A stretch of DNA of 64,000 nucleotides, taken from the NCBI GenBank assembly GCA_913061095.1, contig CAJXVM010000016.1:60698-124697 (forward strand), in the 5' to 3' direction. The DNA is from an uncultured Ignavibacteria bacterium. GTDB lineage: Bacteria > Bacteroidota > Ignavibacteria > SZUA-365. Positions 7,775 to 16,290 of this stretch are shown here, piece by piece. The first letter of the stretch is position 1, and every line of letters begins with the position of its first letter. Both the position numbers and the translations under genes were made by a program. The notes under the pieces are model-generated. The model saw nothing but the letters and a program-made list of their open reading frames with translations, made no database searches and was not told the origin of the DNA.

Positions 7775-9655
7775 ATGTGCGGCATTAACGCGATATATCA
7801 CTACCGGACCGAAGAGAAGGTCGACCTCGCTGAGCTGCGGGCGACGCGGGACTGCATGACGGCGCGCGGTCCGGATGGCCACGACGAATGGATCGCGGAT
7901 GACGGCCGCACGGGCTTCGGGCACCGGCGGCTGTCGATCATCGATCTCTCGGAGCGCGGCGCGCAGCCGATGCATTCGGTCGACGGACGGTACACGATCA
8001 CCTTCAACGGCGAGATCTATAATTATCGCGTCCTTCGCGACGAGCTGCTGGCGGACGGCTGGCAGTTCCACTCGGAGACGGATACGGAGGTGGTGCTGGG
8101 CATGTACGCGCGCCATGGCGCCGCGATGCTCGGGCGTCTGCGCGGGATGTTCGCCTTCGCGATCTGGGATCACGAAAAGCGGCAGCTCTTCGCCGCGCGG
8201 GATCCGTACGGCATCAAACCGCTGTATTACGCCGACGACGGACGCTCGATCCGCCTCGCCTCGCAGGTGAAAGCTCTGCTCGCCGGCGGACGGGTGGATG
8301 ACACGGTTGCGCCGTCCTCGCTCATGGCATTTCTCATGCTGGGATCGGTGCCGGAGCCGGAGACGGTGTATCGGTCGATTTTTGCTGTACCAGCCGGAAG
8401 TTATGTGGTTGTTGATGAGGCGGGGGTTTCCGGGCCGCGCAGCTTTACGAATATTGCCGAGGTACTTGCAAGTTCTCGTGAAGAGGTGAAGGGGCTGCGT
8501 CCGCCGAAGCCCGCCGAAGGCGGAGCGAAGGCGGATGCCGGACGCCAGGAGGCGTATGACGAGGCGGCCCGGGCGCTGCGGGAGTCCATCGCGCATCATA
8601 TGATCGCGGATGTGCCGGTGGGGGCGTTTCTCTCGGCCGGTATCGATTCGGGGTCGCTGGTCGGACTCGTGCGCGACGCTGGCGTGGAGGATCTGACGAC
8701 GGTGACGCTGGCCTTCGAAGAGTTTCGCGGACGCCACGACGACGAGGCTCCCCTCGCCGCGGAGGTGGCCGCGCATTACGCCACGGATCACCGCGAACGC
8801 ATGCTGACGCGCGAGGAGTTCTCGCGCGACCTCGAGCACATCCTCGAGGTGATGGATCAACCTTCCATTGACGGCATCAATACGTATTACGTGAGCAAGG
8901 CTGCGCGCGAGCAGGGACTGAAAGTCGCGCTCTCCGGCCTGGGCGGCGACGAGCTGTTCGCCGGCTACAACACCTTCGACGACGTGCCGGCATGGGTGCA
9001 GCGCTTCCGCATTCCCGCGAAGATGCCACTGCTGGGCGACGGTTTCCGCACGCTGTACAACGCGCTCGTGGCGGGACGCACGGACCGCAGTCCCAAAATC
9101 GCCGGCGTGCTCAAGTACGGCGGCTCGTATCCGGGCGCGTGGTTCCTGCGCCGGGGACTGTTCATGCCCTGGGAGCTTGCGGATCTGTTCGGCCAGGATA
9201 TCGTGCAGGAGGGATTGAAGGATCTGCATCTTCTCGACCGCATCGCGGCGGCCATGTCGCCGGATCCGCTCACGCCGTACGGTCGCGTCTCCGCGCTGGA
9301 GTCCTCACTCTACATGCGCAACCAGCTCCTGCGCGACTCCGACTGGGCCGGGATGGCGCACAGTATCGAAATCCGCGTCCCTCTCGTGGATGCCGCGCTC
9401 CTGCGGCAGCTTGCGCCCATGCTGCACCGCCATGCCCTCGCCGAGCGCAAAAAGCTGCTCGCGCAGGCTCCCTCGCGTCCGATCCCCAAAAAACTCCTCG
9501 ACCGCCGCAAGACCGGCTTCCAGGTACCGATCCGGCACTGGCTCGAGCAGGATGAGCGCATCGACGCCTGGAAATCCCATCCCGCCCTCGCGCGGGAGGG
9601 GGTGAATTGGGAGCGGAAGTGGGCGTATGTCCTCGCGCGACGATTGATATTATAG
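7775..9655 (+). CDS. asnB: Asparagine synthetase (glutamine-hydrolysing), exopolysaccharide-cluster type
   Basis: The 626-residue protein has an N-terminal class II glutamine amidotransferase domain and a C-terminal synthetase domain. The start is set at the ATG of MCGINAIYHY so that Cys2 becomes the nucleophile; upstream codons are repeat DNA. Glutaminase motifs are GPDGHDEW, GHRRLSIIDLS and FNGEIYNY. The ATP-pyrophosphatase loop reads FLSAGIDSGS instead of the usual SGGxDS, and SGLGGDELFAGY is intact. AsnB paralogues in such clusters often amidate a sugar acid, so free asparagine synthesis is not certain. A Pro/Gly/Lys-rich stretch (GLRPPKPAEGGAKADAG, bases about 8491-8541) in the interdomain linker looks like inserted repeat DNA. 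Confidence 0.88.
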   Translation: MCGINAIYHYRTEEKVDLAELRATRDCMTARGPDGHDEWIADDGRTGFGHRRLSIIDLSERGAQPMHSVDGRYTITFNGEIYNYRVLRDELLADGWQFHSETDTEVVLGMYARHGAAMLGRLRGMFAFAIWDHEKRQLFAARDPYGIKPLYYADDGRSIRLASQVKALLAGGRVDDTVAPSSLMAFLMLGSVPEPETVYRSIFAVPAGSYVVVDEAGVSGPRSFTNIAEVLASSREEVKGLRPPKPAEGGAKADAGRQEAYDEAARALRESIAHHMIADVPVGAFLSAGIDSGSLVGLVRDAGVEDLTTVTLAFEEFRGRHDDEAPLAAEVAAHYATDHRERMLTREEFSRDLEHILEVMDQPSIDGINTYYVSKAAREQGLKVALSGLGGDELFAGYNTFDDVPAWVQRFRIPAKMPLLGDGFRTLYNALVAGRTDRSPKIAGVLKYGGSYPGAWFLRRGLFMPWELADLFGQDIVQEGLKDLHLLDRIAAAMSPDPLTPYGRVSALESSLYMRNQLLRDSDWAGMAHSIEIRVPLVDAALLRQLAPMLHRHALAERKKLLAQAPSRPIPKKLLDRRKTGFQVPIRHWLEQDERIDAWKSHPALAREGVNWERKWAYVLARRLIL

Positions 9656-9674
9656 GTCGCGCGGTGGGCGTGTT

Positions 9675-9694
9675 CCACACCCTTACGGGTGTGG
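9675..9694 (-). repeat. Single family A hairpin after asnB
   Basis: CCACACCC/TTAC/GGGTGTGG, followed by CTAACGCC. On the opposite strand this reads GGCGTTAG and then the hairpin with loop GTAA. It lies 19 bases after the asnB stop and could act as an RNA 3' hairpin, but there is no T-run. Confidence 0.85.
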
Positions 9695-9885
9695 CTAACG
9701 CCAGCCGCGCGCGGTGTGCGGACGGGGCATGAATCCATCCCCCCTGTCACAGATTCCCTCTTGTTGTGTCTTTTTTTCTGCGCGGACCTCACGCATCCGC
9801 GTTCCTCGTCTTCACGGGCGGGGGTACCGGGTCACCATTCCGCCTTTGTGGAGGGATGTGGCCGAATCACGTCGAGGGACTGCGG

Positions 9886-10098
9886 TTCAAGTGAGCTGTT
9901 ACGCGGTCCCTCGATGTGGTTTGGATGCGAGGGATCTGTCCCCACGCTTACGCGTGGGGTTAACGCGGTCCCTCGATGTGGTTTGGAGTGTCGAGGGATC
10001 TGTCCCCACGCTTACGCGTGGGGTTAACGCGGTCCCTCGATGTGGTTCTGGAGTGTCGAGGGATCTGTCCCCACGCTTACGCGTGTGGCTAACGCTTT
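9886..10098. repeat. Tandem array of family A hairpins, period 64/65 bp
   Basis: Three hairpins of type CCCCACGC/TTAC/GCGTGGGG start at 9940, 10004 and 10069. Each is embedded in a unit with GCGGTCCCTCGATGTGGT and, in two of the units, GTGTCGAGGGATCTGTCC, which can themselves pair through CCCTCGA/TCGAGGG. The last copy is a hybrid: left arm CCCCACGC, right arm GCGTGTGG. The remaining 9695-9885 stretch of this 500-base gap shows no gene or RNA that I recognise. Confidence 0.9.
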
Positions 10099-10158
10099 GC
10101 CGACAACGCGGTTCTTCGTAAATTTCCATAATTGATCAAACTCGAGAAGTCGCTCCGC

Positions 10159-11526
10159 ATGCTTCTGTATCCCGTACTTGCCCTGATATTCGCCGTGACG
10201 GCGATGCCGCTGTGCATCCGCCTGGCGCGGAGGTATGGTTTGCTGGATCGTCCCGATGAGCAGCGCAAGATGCACGCGGGCAGTGTGCCGTTCACGGGCG
10301 GCTACGGGATCATCGTCGCCTTCGCGATCGCCATCGGCGCAATGCTGCTGTTCGAGGGCGTCGGCTTCTTCATTACGGAGTATCCGAATTTCGAGCCGCT
10401 GTACCTGTACATTGGCGAAGCAACGCTGATCATCGTCGTTCTCGGCGTGATCGACGACCTGCGCGAACTCACGTACTCGCAGAAGTTTTTCTTCCAGTTC
10501 ATCGCCTCCTTCCTGATGATTCTCGGCGCGATCAAGTCGAGCGTCTTTCCCTCGGTGTTCGGCATCGAGGATTCGGGCGTGCTGCTCAACAGCCTCGGCA
10601 TGGTGGTCTCCCTGCTGTGGCTGGTCGGTACGACGAATGCGATCAACATGATCGACGGTATGGACGGACTGGCGGGCACCACCTCGCTCATCTCCTCCGC
10701 CGCGCTGGCCGTGGTTGCCTTCATCTGGGGCAATCCGCTGATCGGTTTCGTGCTGCTGACGCTGGGCGGCGCTATCCTGGGCTTCCTCGTGTTCAACACG
10801 CATCCCGCGCGGGTGTTCATGGGCGACGGGGGAAGCATGTTCATCGGCTTCATCCTGGCCTTCAGCGGCTGGCTGCTGGTGGACAGTGGTCCCGACAACC
10901 TCATCGCCGCCATGGTGCCCATTCTCATCCTCGGCCTCCCTGTCGCGGATACGCTGCTGGCCTTTTTCCGCCGCATCATGCGCGGCTCGAATCCCTTCAG
11001 CGCCGATCTCCTGCATATCCATCACATGGTGCGCTCCCGCTTCAACCTCTCCCTCGGACGCAGCGTGGGAGTTCTCTCGCTGGTGAGCATCGTCTTTGCC
11101 TCAGTGGGCATCGCAGTGTCCTTGCTGCCGCCATTGATGGGATGGATATTGATCGGGATGCTGATGGGGGGGATGTTCGTGTTCCTGCATGTTCTCGGAT
11201 ATACGGATTTGATTACGAGGAAGGGATTGCGTGCGGAGGGTGCCACCGGAACGGAACCACAGATTGCACGGATTACACAGACAGCTTTTTTGAAGGTGGA
11301 GACCGCGAAGGTCAACGGGAGGAACGGGAATGGATTTCATGCGAAGGGTGTCAACGGGAATGGCAACGGGAACGGGAATGGCATCCATGCCGGCAAGGTG
11401 AATGGCAACGGGAACGGCATCCATGCCCCGAAACTCAACGGCAACGGGAACGGCACCCATCCCCATATCCCCGATCCCAAAAAGAAGGATGAGGAGAACC
11501 CGCCTCCGTCCGCTGAATCCTCATAA
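10159..11526 (+). CDS. Undecaprenyl-phosphate GlcNAc-1-phosphate transferase family (MraY/WecA) with repeat-derived tail
   Basis: This polytopic inner-membrane enzyme would transfer a sugar-1-phosphate to undecaprenyl phosphate, starting a surface polysaccharide. Family motifs are RPDEQRKMH near the N-terminus, the acidic DDLREL, NMIDGMDGLAG, GDGGSMFIG and the C-terminal HIHH. I chose the ATG at 10159, which gives the usual short N-terminus; a TTG at 10132 is possible. After the last membrane helix is an unusual tail of about 100 residues. It begins with PQIARITQTA, which is the translation of a CACAGATT-type repeat, and continues as Asn-Gly-rich repeats (VNGNGNGNGNG, LNGNGNG) to a Pro/Ser-rich end. 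Neighbours ugd and rfbC support a polysaccharide role. Confidence 0.85.
   Translation: MLLYPVLALIFAVTAMPLCIRLARRYGLLDRPDEQRKMHAGSVPFTGGYGIIVAFAIAIGAMLLFEGVGFFITEYPNFEPLYLYIGEATLIIVVLGVIDDLRELTYSQKFFFQFIASFLMILGAIKSSVFPSVFGIEDSGVLLNSLGMVVSLLWLVGTTNAINMIDGMDGLAGTTSLISSAALAVVAFIWGNPLIGFVLLTLGGAILGFLVFNTHPARVFMGDGGSMFIGFILAFSGWLLVDSGPDNLIAAMVPILILGLPVADTLLAFFRRIMRGSNPFSADLLHIHHMVRSRFNLSLGRSVGVLSLVSIVFASVGIAVSLLPPLMGWILIGMLMGGMFVFLHVLGYTDLITRKGLRAEGATGTEPQIARITQTAFLKVETAKVNGRNGNGFHAKGVNGNGNGNGNGIHAGKVNGNGNGIHAPKLNGNGNGTHPHIPDPKKKDEENPPPSAESS
11262..11295 (+). repeat. CACAGATT-type repeat inside the WecA-like gene
   Basis: AACCACAGATTGCACGGATT then ACACAGACAGC lies in frame in the C-terminal tail of the transferase. 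It translates as PQIARITQTA. The words match the intergenic repeats near 1316 and 19888. Confidence 0.8.
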
Positions 11527-11650
11527 GTTGATGGTCCCGTATTCTTCACCCCTTTACCCCTTCACCTCTTCACGAAACAGCCGACTTTACCCTTTACGCC
11601 TTTACGTCTTTACGATAATCCCAATTCACTCCATACAAGACTGAACGTTT
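11527..11650. repeat. Pyrimidine-rich intergenic words (CCTTTAC / CTTTACG)
   Basis: The gap carries repeated short words: CACCCCTTTACCCCTTCACC, CTTCACG, then CCCTTTACGCC and CTTTACGTCTTTACG. They resemble the word-like repeats in other gaps. No terminator or clear promoter is seen before the next gene. Confidence 0.5.
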
Positions 11651-12994
11651 ATGGCCTACAACATCGCTGTCATCGGAACCGGGTACGTGGGACTGGTGTC
11701 CGGCACCTGCTTCGCCGAGAACGGCAACCAGGTGATCTGCGTCGATAACGACCCGAAAAAACTGGAAAAACTGAACAACGGGAAGATCCCGATTTATGAG
11801 CCGGGACTGCAGCCGCTGTATGAGCGCAACAAAAATGAGGGACGGCTGTCGTTCACCGACAATCTCGAGGAGGCGGTGCTGGCTTCGGAGGTGATTTTCC
11901 TCTGCCTGCCGACGCCGCCGCAGGAGGACGGTTCGGCGGACCTGCAGTACGTGCTGAAGGTGGCCGAGGATATCGGCGGGATTCTGTCCGCCCACGCGCC
12001 GCAGGAGTTCAAGGTCATCGTGGACAAGAGCACGGTGCCGATCGGGACGTCCGAGCGCGTGACGGATACCATCGCCGCGAAGTACGACGGCGCGTTCACC
12101 GTGGCCTCGAATCCGGAATTCCTGCGCGAGGGCTTCGCGGTGGAGGACAGCCTGCGTCCCGATCGCGTCGTCATCGGCGCCTCGGATCAGAAGGCCATCG
12201 ACATTCTCACCGACCTGTACGAGCCGTTTGTGCTGTCGGGCAATCCCATCATGGTGATGGACGAGCGTTCCGCCGAGATCACGAAGTACGCGGCGAACAG
12301 TCATCTCGCGATGCGGATTTCCTTCATGAACGACCTGGCGAATCTCTGCGAGATCCTCGGGGCGAACGTCGACAACGTGCGCCGCGGCATCGGCACGGAT
12401 TCGCGCATTGGCAAGAAATTCCTTTTCGCCGGCGTGGGATATGGCGGCTCGTGTTTCCCGAAGGATGTGAAGGCGCTGCTCAAGACGTCCAACGACGCGC
12501 AGAATTCGCTGCGCATCGTGCAGGCCGTCGAGGATGTGAACGCGGATCAGCCGAAGCGTTTTTTCAAGAAGGTGTACGATTATTTCGACGGCGATCTCAG
12601 CGGGAAGACCTTCGCGGTGTGGGGACTGGCGTTCAAGCCGAACACCGACGACACGCGCGAGGCGCCGGCGTTCATCATCATCGACCACCTGCTCGACGGC
12701 GGCGCCAAGGTGCAGGCCTTCGATCCCGAGGCGATGGAGAACACGCGCGAGCTGAAATTCGGCGACCGCATCACCTACGCCGACAAGGCCTACGACGCCC
12801 TCGAGGGCGCGGACGCCCTGCTGCTCGTCACCGAGTGGAATGAATTCCGCATGCCCGACTGGCCGCGCATCAAGTCCATGCTCAGCACGCCCGTCGTCTT
12901 CGACGGCCGCAACATCTACGACATGGAGGAGATGAAAGAGCACGGCTTCGATTACTTCTCCATCGGGCGTCCCCCCGTCCGTGGACGCGGATGA
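11651..12994 (+). CDS. ugd: UDP-glucose 6-dehydrogenase
   Basis: The 447-residue cytosolic enzyme oxidises UDP-glucose to UDP-glucuronate with two NAD+. The N-terminal NAD-binding motif is AVIGTGYVGLVSG (residues 6-18), then CVDNDPKKLEKLNNG and IPIYEPGL. The catalytic Cys lies in GYGGSCFPKDVKAL (near residue 274), and FAVWGLAFKPNTDDTREAP starts the C-terminal domain. Length and motif order are typical. It supplies a precursor to the surrounding polysaccharide genes. Only 19 bases separate its stop from the next family A hairpin. Confidence 0.95.
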   Translation: MAYNIAVIGTGYVGLVSGTCFAENGNQVICVDNDPKKLEKLNNGKIPIYEPGLQPLYERNKNEGRLSFTDNLEEAVLASEVIFLCLPTPPQEDGSADLQYVLKVAEDIGGILSAHAPQEFKVIVDKSTVPIGTSERVTDTIAAKYDGAFTVASNPEFLREGFAVEDSLRPDRVVIGASDQKAIDILTDLYEPFVLSGNPIMVMDERSAEITKYAANSHLAMRISFMNDLANLCEILGANVDNVRRGIGTDSRIGKKFLFAGVGYGGSCFPKDVKALLKTSNDAQNSLRIVQAVEDVNADQPKRFFKKVYDYFDGDLSGKTFAVWGLAFKPNTDDTREAPAFIIIDHLLDGGAKVQAFDPEAMENTRELKFGDRITYADKAYDALEGADALLLVTEWNEFRMPDWPRIKSMLSTPVVFDGRNIYDMEEMKEHGFDYFSIGRPPVRGRG

Positions 12995-13013
12995 CGTGAA
13001 TACATTGCGCTAA

Positions 13014-13082
13014 CCCCACCCGTCATGGTGGGGCTCACCGCAGGTTGAATCCAGAGCGGTAACCCCACCCGTGAGGGTGGGG
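13014..13082 (+). repeat. Two family A hairpins between ugd and rfbC
   Basis: GCGCTAA then CCCCACCC/GTCA/TGGTGGGG at 13014-13033 (one arm mismatch), and GCGGTAA then CCCCACCC/GTGA/GGGTGGGG at 13063-13082. Both have the 5' NTAR tetranucleotide. The second is followed by TTGGCGGCGATCC and then the rfbC start. Confidence 0.9.
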
Positions 13083-13113
13083 TTGGCGGCGATCCACACA
13101 CACTCATTTCCCC

Positions 13114-13662
13114 ATGCAATTCTCACCCACCACCCTCCCCGGCATCCTCATCATCGAACCGAAGGTCTTCGGCGACAGCCGCGGATTTTTCATGGAGTCG
13201 TTCCGCCGCGAGCTGTTCGCGGAGGCGGGGATTCCGGAGCTGGTGCAGGACAATCATTCGCGGTCGGTGAAGAACACGCTGCGGGGATTGCATTTTCAGC
13301 ATCCGTATGGACAGGGGAAGCTGATCCGCGTGGTGGGCGGCACGGTATTCGACGTGCTGGTGGATGTGCGCGAGGGCTCGCCGACGTTCGGACAGTGGGA
13401 GGGCCACTGGCTCTCGGACGAAAATCACCGCCAGCTGTGGGTGCCCCCCGGCTTCGCGCACGGATTCTGTGTGACCTCCGACACCGCCGACTTCCTGTAT
13501 AAATGTTCGGAGTACTATCATCCCGAGTCCGAACACACGCTGTTGTGGAACGATCCCGCCGTCGGCGTGCAGTGGCCCGTGGATGAGCCGATTTTATCTG
13601 AAAAAGATCAGCGAGGGGTGCCGTTACAGGGGCTCCCAGAGCTTCCGCCGTTCCTCGGTTGA
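13114..13662 (+). CDS. rfbC: dTDP-4-dehydrorhamnose 3,5-epimerase
   Basis: The 182-residue RmlC-type cupin epimerises dTDP-4-keto-6-deoxyglucose on the way to dTDP-L-rhamnose. Visible family motifs are PKVFGDSRGFFMESFR, QDNHSRSVKNTLRGLHFQ (with the catalytic His), VREGSPTFGQW, LWVPPGFAHGFCV and YKCSEYYHPESEHTLLWND. Length is typical. rmlA, rmlB and rmlD are not next to it; the RmlD-like gene at 33301 might cooperate, but this is not shown. Confidence 0.95.
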   Translation: MQFSPTTLPGILIIEPKVFGDSRGFFMESFRRELFAEAGIPELVQDNHSRSVKNTLRGLHFQHPYGQGKLIRVVGGTVFDVLVDVREGSPTFGQWEGHWLSDENHRQLWVPPGFAHGFCVTSDTADFLYKCSEYYHPESEHTLLWNDPAVGVQWPVDEPILSEKDQRGVPLQGLPELPPFLG

Positions 13663-13667
13663 TCAGT

Positions 13668-13698
13668 GAGAGCCTCGGTGTTGAGCCGGGGCTCTCTG
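13668..13698. terminator. Possible hairpin after rfbC
   Basis: GAGAGCCTCGG pairs with CCGGGGCTCTC around a short loop, just after the rfbC stop. No T-run follows on either strand, so factor-independent termination is doubtful; it may only be an RNA 3' end stem. Confidence 0.35.
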
Positions 13699-13777
13699 CG
13701 TTAATGGAGTACGCGGTGAAAATCTTCTCCGCGTCCTCCCCGGAACTCCATCTCCTCCCAAACGGTTTTCTCTTATT

Positions 13778-16147
13778 ATGAAATCTATCTTGACACTCAT
13801 ATCCCTCATTATCCTCACCACCACCCTCGCCGCGCAGAGCGGTCCGGAGGGTCGGCCGGTGAATCCATCCACCAACGAGGTGGAGGAGCGCGAACTGGCG
13901 CCGCAGGAAACGGGCACGATTCGCGGACGCGTGATCGACGCGGTCACGAATGAGCCGCTGGTCGGCGCAAATGTGTTCGTGCGCGAGACGTCCTTCGGCG
14001 CTGCCACGGATCTCGACGGCCGCTACACGATCAGGCGCATCCCTCCCGGAACGTACCGCGTGCAGGCCTCGGTGATCGGCTACCGGGCGCAGATCGACGC
14101 GGATATCGTGGTCGGCGCGGGCCGCGCGACGCAGGCGGATTTCGCGCTCAAGCCGACCGCGATCGATCTCGAGGAGGTCGTGGTGGAGGCGGAGTTTTTC
14201 CGCGACAACGCTGACGCGCAGGTGAGCGCGCAGACGCTGTCGTATGAGGAAATTCGCCGCGCGCCCGGGGGACAGGAGGACGTCGTGCGCGCGATCGCCG
14301 TGCTGCCCGGCGTGGTGCAGGCCTCGGCGGGACGCAACGACCTGATCGTCCGCGGCGGTGCACCGAGCGAAAATCTCTACGTCGTCGACAATCTTGAAAT
14401 CCCCAACATCAATCACTTTGGCACGCAGGGCGCGACCGGCGGTCCGCTGAGCTTCATCAACCTCGACTTCGTGCAGGATGTCACCTTCGCCACCGGCGGT
14501 TTCGGCGCGCGCTACGGCGACAAGCTTTCGTCGGTGATGAACATCCAGCTGCGCGAGGGACGCACCGACCGGCTCGGCGGGAAGGTCACCGTCTCCGCCA
14601 CGCAGTTCGGCGCCAACGCGGAGGGACCGATCGGCGACCGCGGCAACTTCATCTTCAGCGCCCGGCGCAGCTATCTCGATTTCATTTTCAAGGCCGCGGG
14701 CTTCGGCTTCGTGCCCGAGTACTGGGATTTCATCGGCAAGGCTACATACAGCCTCGACCGCGACAACGAACTGTCCTTCCTCACGATCGGCGTGCTCGAC
14801 AACGTGCGGTTCTTCAACGACGAGGAGGATCAGCGCTTCGACAACTCGCGCATTCTCGGCAACGACCAGAACCAGTACTTCTCCTCGCTGAGCTGGAAAC
14901 GCCTGATGAAAAACGGCTTCATGACGTTTTCGCTCGGCCGCACCTTCGTGGATTACAGCTTCCTGCAGACCGATTCGCTGCTGAATCCGGTCTTCCTCAG
15001 CGACTCGAAGGAGGGGGAGACCAGTCTGCGCGCGGACGGCGTGTTTCTGCTGGACCGCGCGCTGGAGCTGAGCTTCGGCGCGCAGGGCAAGACGGCGCTG
15101 ATCGAGGGCGATTTCGCGTGGACGCCCACGGATGCGTCCTTCCTCGACGATCCCGCCACCGACAATCTCCAAAACCAGTGGGATACGCGCGCGTACAAGG
15201 CGAACGCGTACGTGCAGGGGGCGCGCACATTCCTCAAGCGCCTGCGCGTCACGCTGGGCGCCCGGCTGGATTATTTCAACATGATTGACAACCCGCTGGC
15301 GGTGGGTCCCCGCGCCGCGCTTCGTTACGGCCTCACCGAGGCCACCACGCTGTCGCTCAGCGGCGGCACTTACTATCAATCCCCCAGCTACATCTGGCTC
15401 GTCTCGAATCCCGCCAACACCCGGCTGGATTTCGTGCGCGTCAACCAGGCGGTGGCGGGGGTGGAGCATCTGCTGCGTTCCGACCTGCGCGTGCGCGTCG
15501 AGGGTTACGTGAAGGATTACGGGGATTACCCGTCCAGCGTCGATCGTCCCTGGCTGGTGCTCGCCAACACCGGTGCCGGCTTCGGCGGCGCGGAAGAGGG
15601 ATTTTCGTCCTTCGGCTTCGACGATCTCATCAGCGCGGGCACCGGCTACGCGCGCGGCGTGGAACTGCTCGTGCAGAAGCGTCTCTCGGAGATTCCGCTG
15701 TACGGGATTTTCTCGCTGTCTTACAACAGCACCGAGTACACGGCGATCGACGAGGAGTCGCGTCCGGGACTCTACGACCAGCGCATCATCCTGAACCTGA
15801 GCGGCGGCTGGCGCATTGACGAGAACTGGGAGGTCAGCGCGAAATTCCGTTACGGATCGGGCACGCCGTACACGCCGTTTTCGCTCGGACAGGGCGGGCG
15901 GCTTGTACAGAACTACGCCGTGGATTACAACGCCGACCGTCTGCCGCCGTTTCATTCGCTGGACGTGCGCGTCGACCGCCGCTGGAACTTCACGGGCTGG
16001 AACCTGATCACGTACATCGACATTCAGAACGTGTACAACCGGGAGAACATCCAGGGCTACCGCTACGACCCGCGCAACAACGCCGTCGAATCCACCGGCG
16101 GCACCATCGGCATCCTGCCCTCCATCGGCATCAGCGCGGAGTTTTAG
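13778..16147 (+). CDS. TonB-dependent outer-membrane receptor with carboxypeptidase-regulatory-like domain
   Basis: The 789-residue protein has a signal peptide (MKSILTLISLIILTTTLAAQ), then a CarboxypepD_reg-like beta domain (TIRGRVIDAVTNEPLVGAN to about residue 130). The plug domain follows (LPGVVQASAGRNDLIVRGG, residues about 175-300), with YVVDNLEIPNINHFG, and then the barrel to the C-terminus. The end ISAEF has the terminal Phe of outer-membrane barrels. This is the common FCB receptor layout for uptake of glycans, peptides or siderophores; the substrate cannot be told. The usual lipoprotein partner is not adjacent, although two candidate lipoproteins lie at 22389 and 23495. Confidence 0.88.
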   Translation: MKSILTLISLIILTTTLAAQSGPEGRPVNPSTNEVEERELAPQETGTIRGRVIDAVTNEPLVGANVFVRETSFGAATDLDGRYTIRRIPPGTYRVQASVIGYRAQIDADIVVGAGRATQADFALKPTAIDLEEVVVEAEFFRDNADAQVSAQTLSYEEIRRAPGGQEDVVRAIAVLPGVVQASAGRNDLIVRGGAPSENLYVVDNLEIPNINHFGTQGATGGPLSFINLDFVQDVTFATGGFGARYGDKLSSVMNIQLREGRTDRLGGKVTVSATQFGANAEGPIGDRGNFIFSARRSYLDFIFKAAGFGFVPEYWDFIGKATYSLDRDNELSFLTIGVLDNVRFFNDEEDQRFDNSRILGNDQNQYFSSLSWKRLMKNGFMTFSLGRTFVDYSFLQTDSLLNPVFLSDSKEGETSLRADGVFLLDRALELSFGAQGKTALIEGDFAWTPTDASFLDDPATDNLQNQWDTRAYKANAYVQGARTFLKRLRVTLGARLDYFNMIDNPLAVGPRAALRYGLTEATTLSLSGGTYYQSPSYIWLVSNPANTRLDFVRVNQAVAGVEHLLRSDLRVRVEGYVKDYGDYPSSVDRPWLVLANTGAGFGGAEEGFSSFGFDDLISAGTGYARGVELLVQKRLSEIPLYGIFSLSYNSTEYTAIDEESRPGLYDQRIILNLSGGWRIDENWEVSAKFRYGSGTPYTPFSLGQGGRLVQNYAVDYNADRLPPFHSLDVRVDRRWNFTGWNLITYIDIQNVYNRENIQGYRYDPRNNAVESTGGTIGILPSIGISAEF

Positions 16148-16149
16148 GA

Positions 16150-16290
16150 AGCGAAGAATGGGAACAGCGAAGGGAACGAAGGGACGAAGGAAATTTCAAA
16201 TGACAAGACCCGGTGGCTGCGCCGGGTTTTTCTTTTTATAATTATCTTCGTTTTCTTCGGTAACTTCGTTGTTCACATTCCCTCTTGTGC
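16150..16290. repeat. Inverted-repeat module containing a terminator, copy 1
   Basis: GGGAACAGCGAAGGGAACGA near 16157 can pair with CGTTGTTCACATTCCC near 16268. Between them lies the GACCCGG...CCGGGTTTTTCTTTTT terminator, followed by ATCTTCGTTTTCTTCGGTAA. The same composite recurs after the next gene at 17882-18050, so this is a mobile or duplicated module. Confidence 0.75.
16207..16237 (+). terminator. Rho-independent terminator after the TonB receptor
   Basis: ACCCGG pairs with CCGGGT, followed by TTTTCTTTTT. It sits 60 bases after the receptor stop and 53 bases before the next start, inside the repeat module. Confidence 0.8.

Noticed and set aside
9689..10027. Short plus-strand reading frames between asnB and the WecA-like gene
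   Set aside because: They run through the hairpin array, have no ribosome site and no plausible composition.
13190..15955. 921-residue minus-strand reading frame opposite the TonB receptor and rfbC
   Set aside because: Long antisense frames are expected in G+C-rich coding DNA. The plus strand has clear family motifs, and the antisense frame is rich in Arg/Ala/His without domains.
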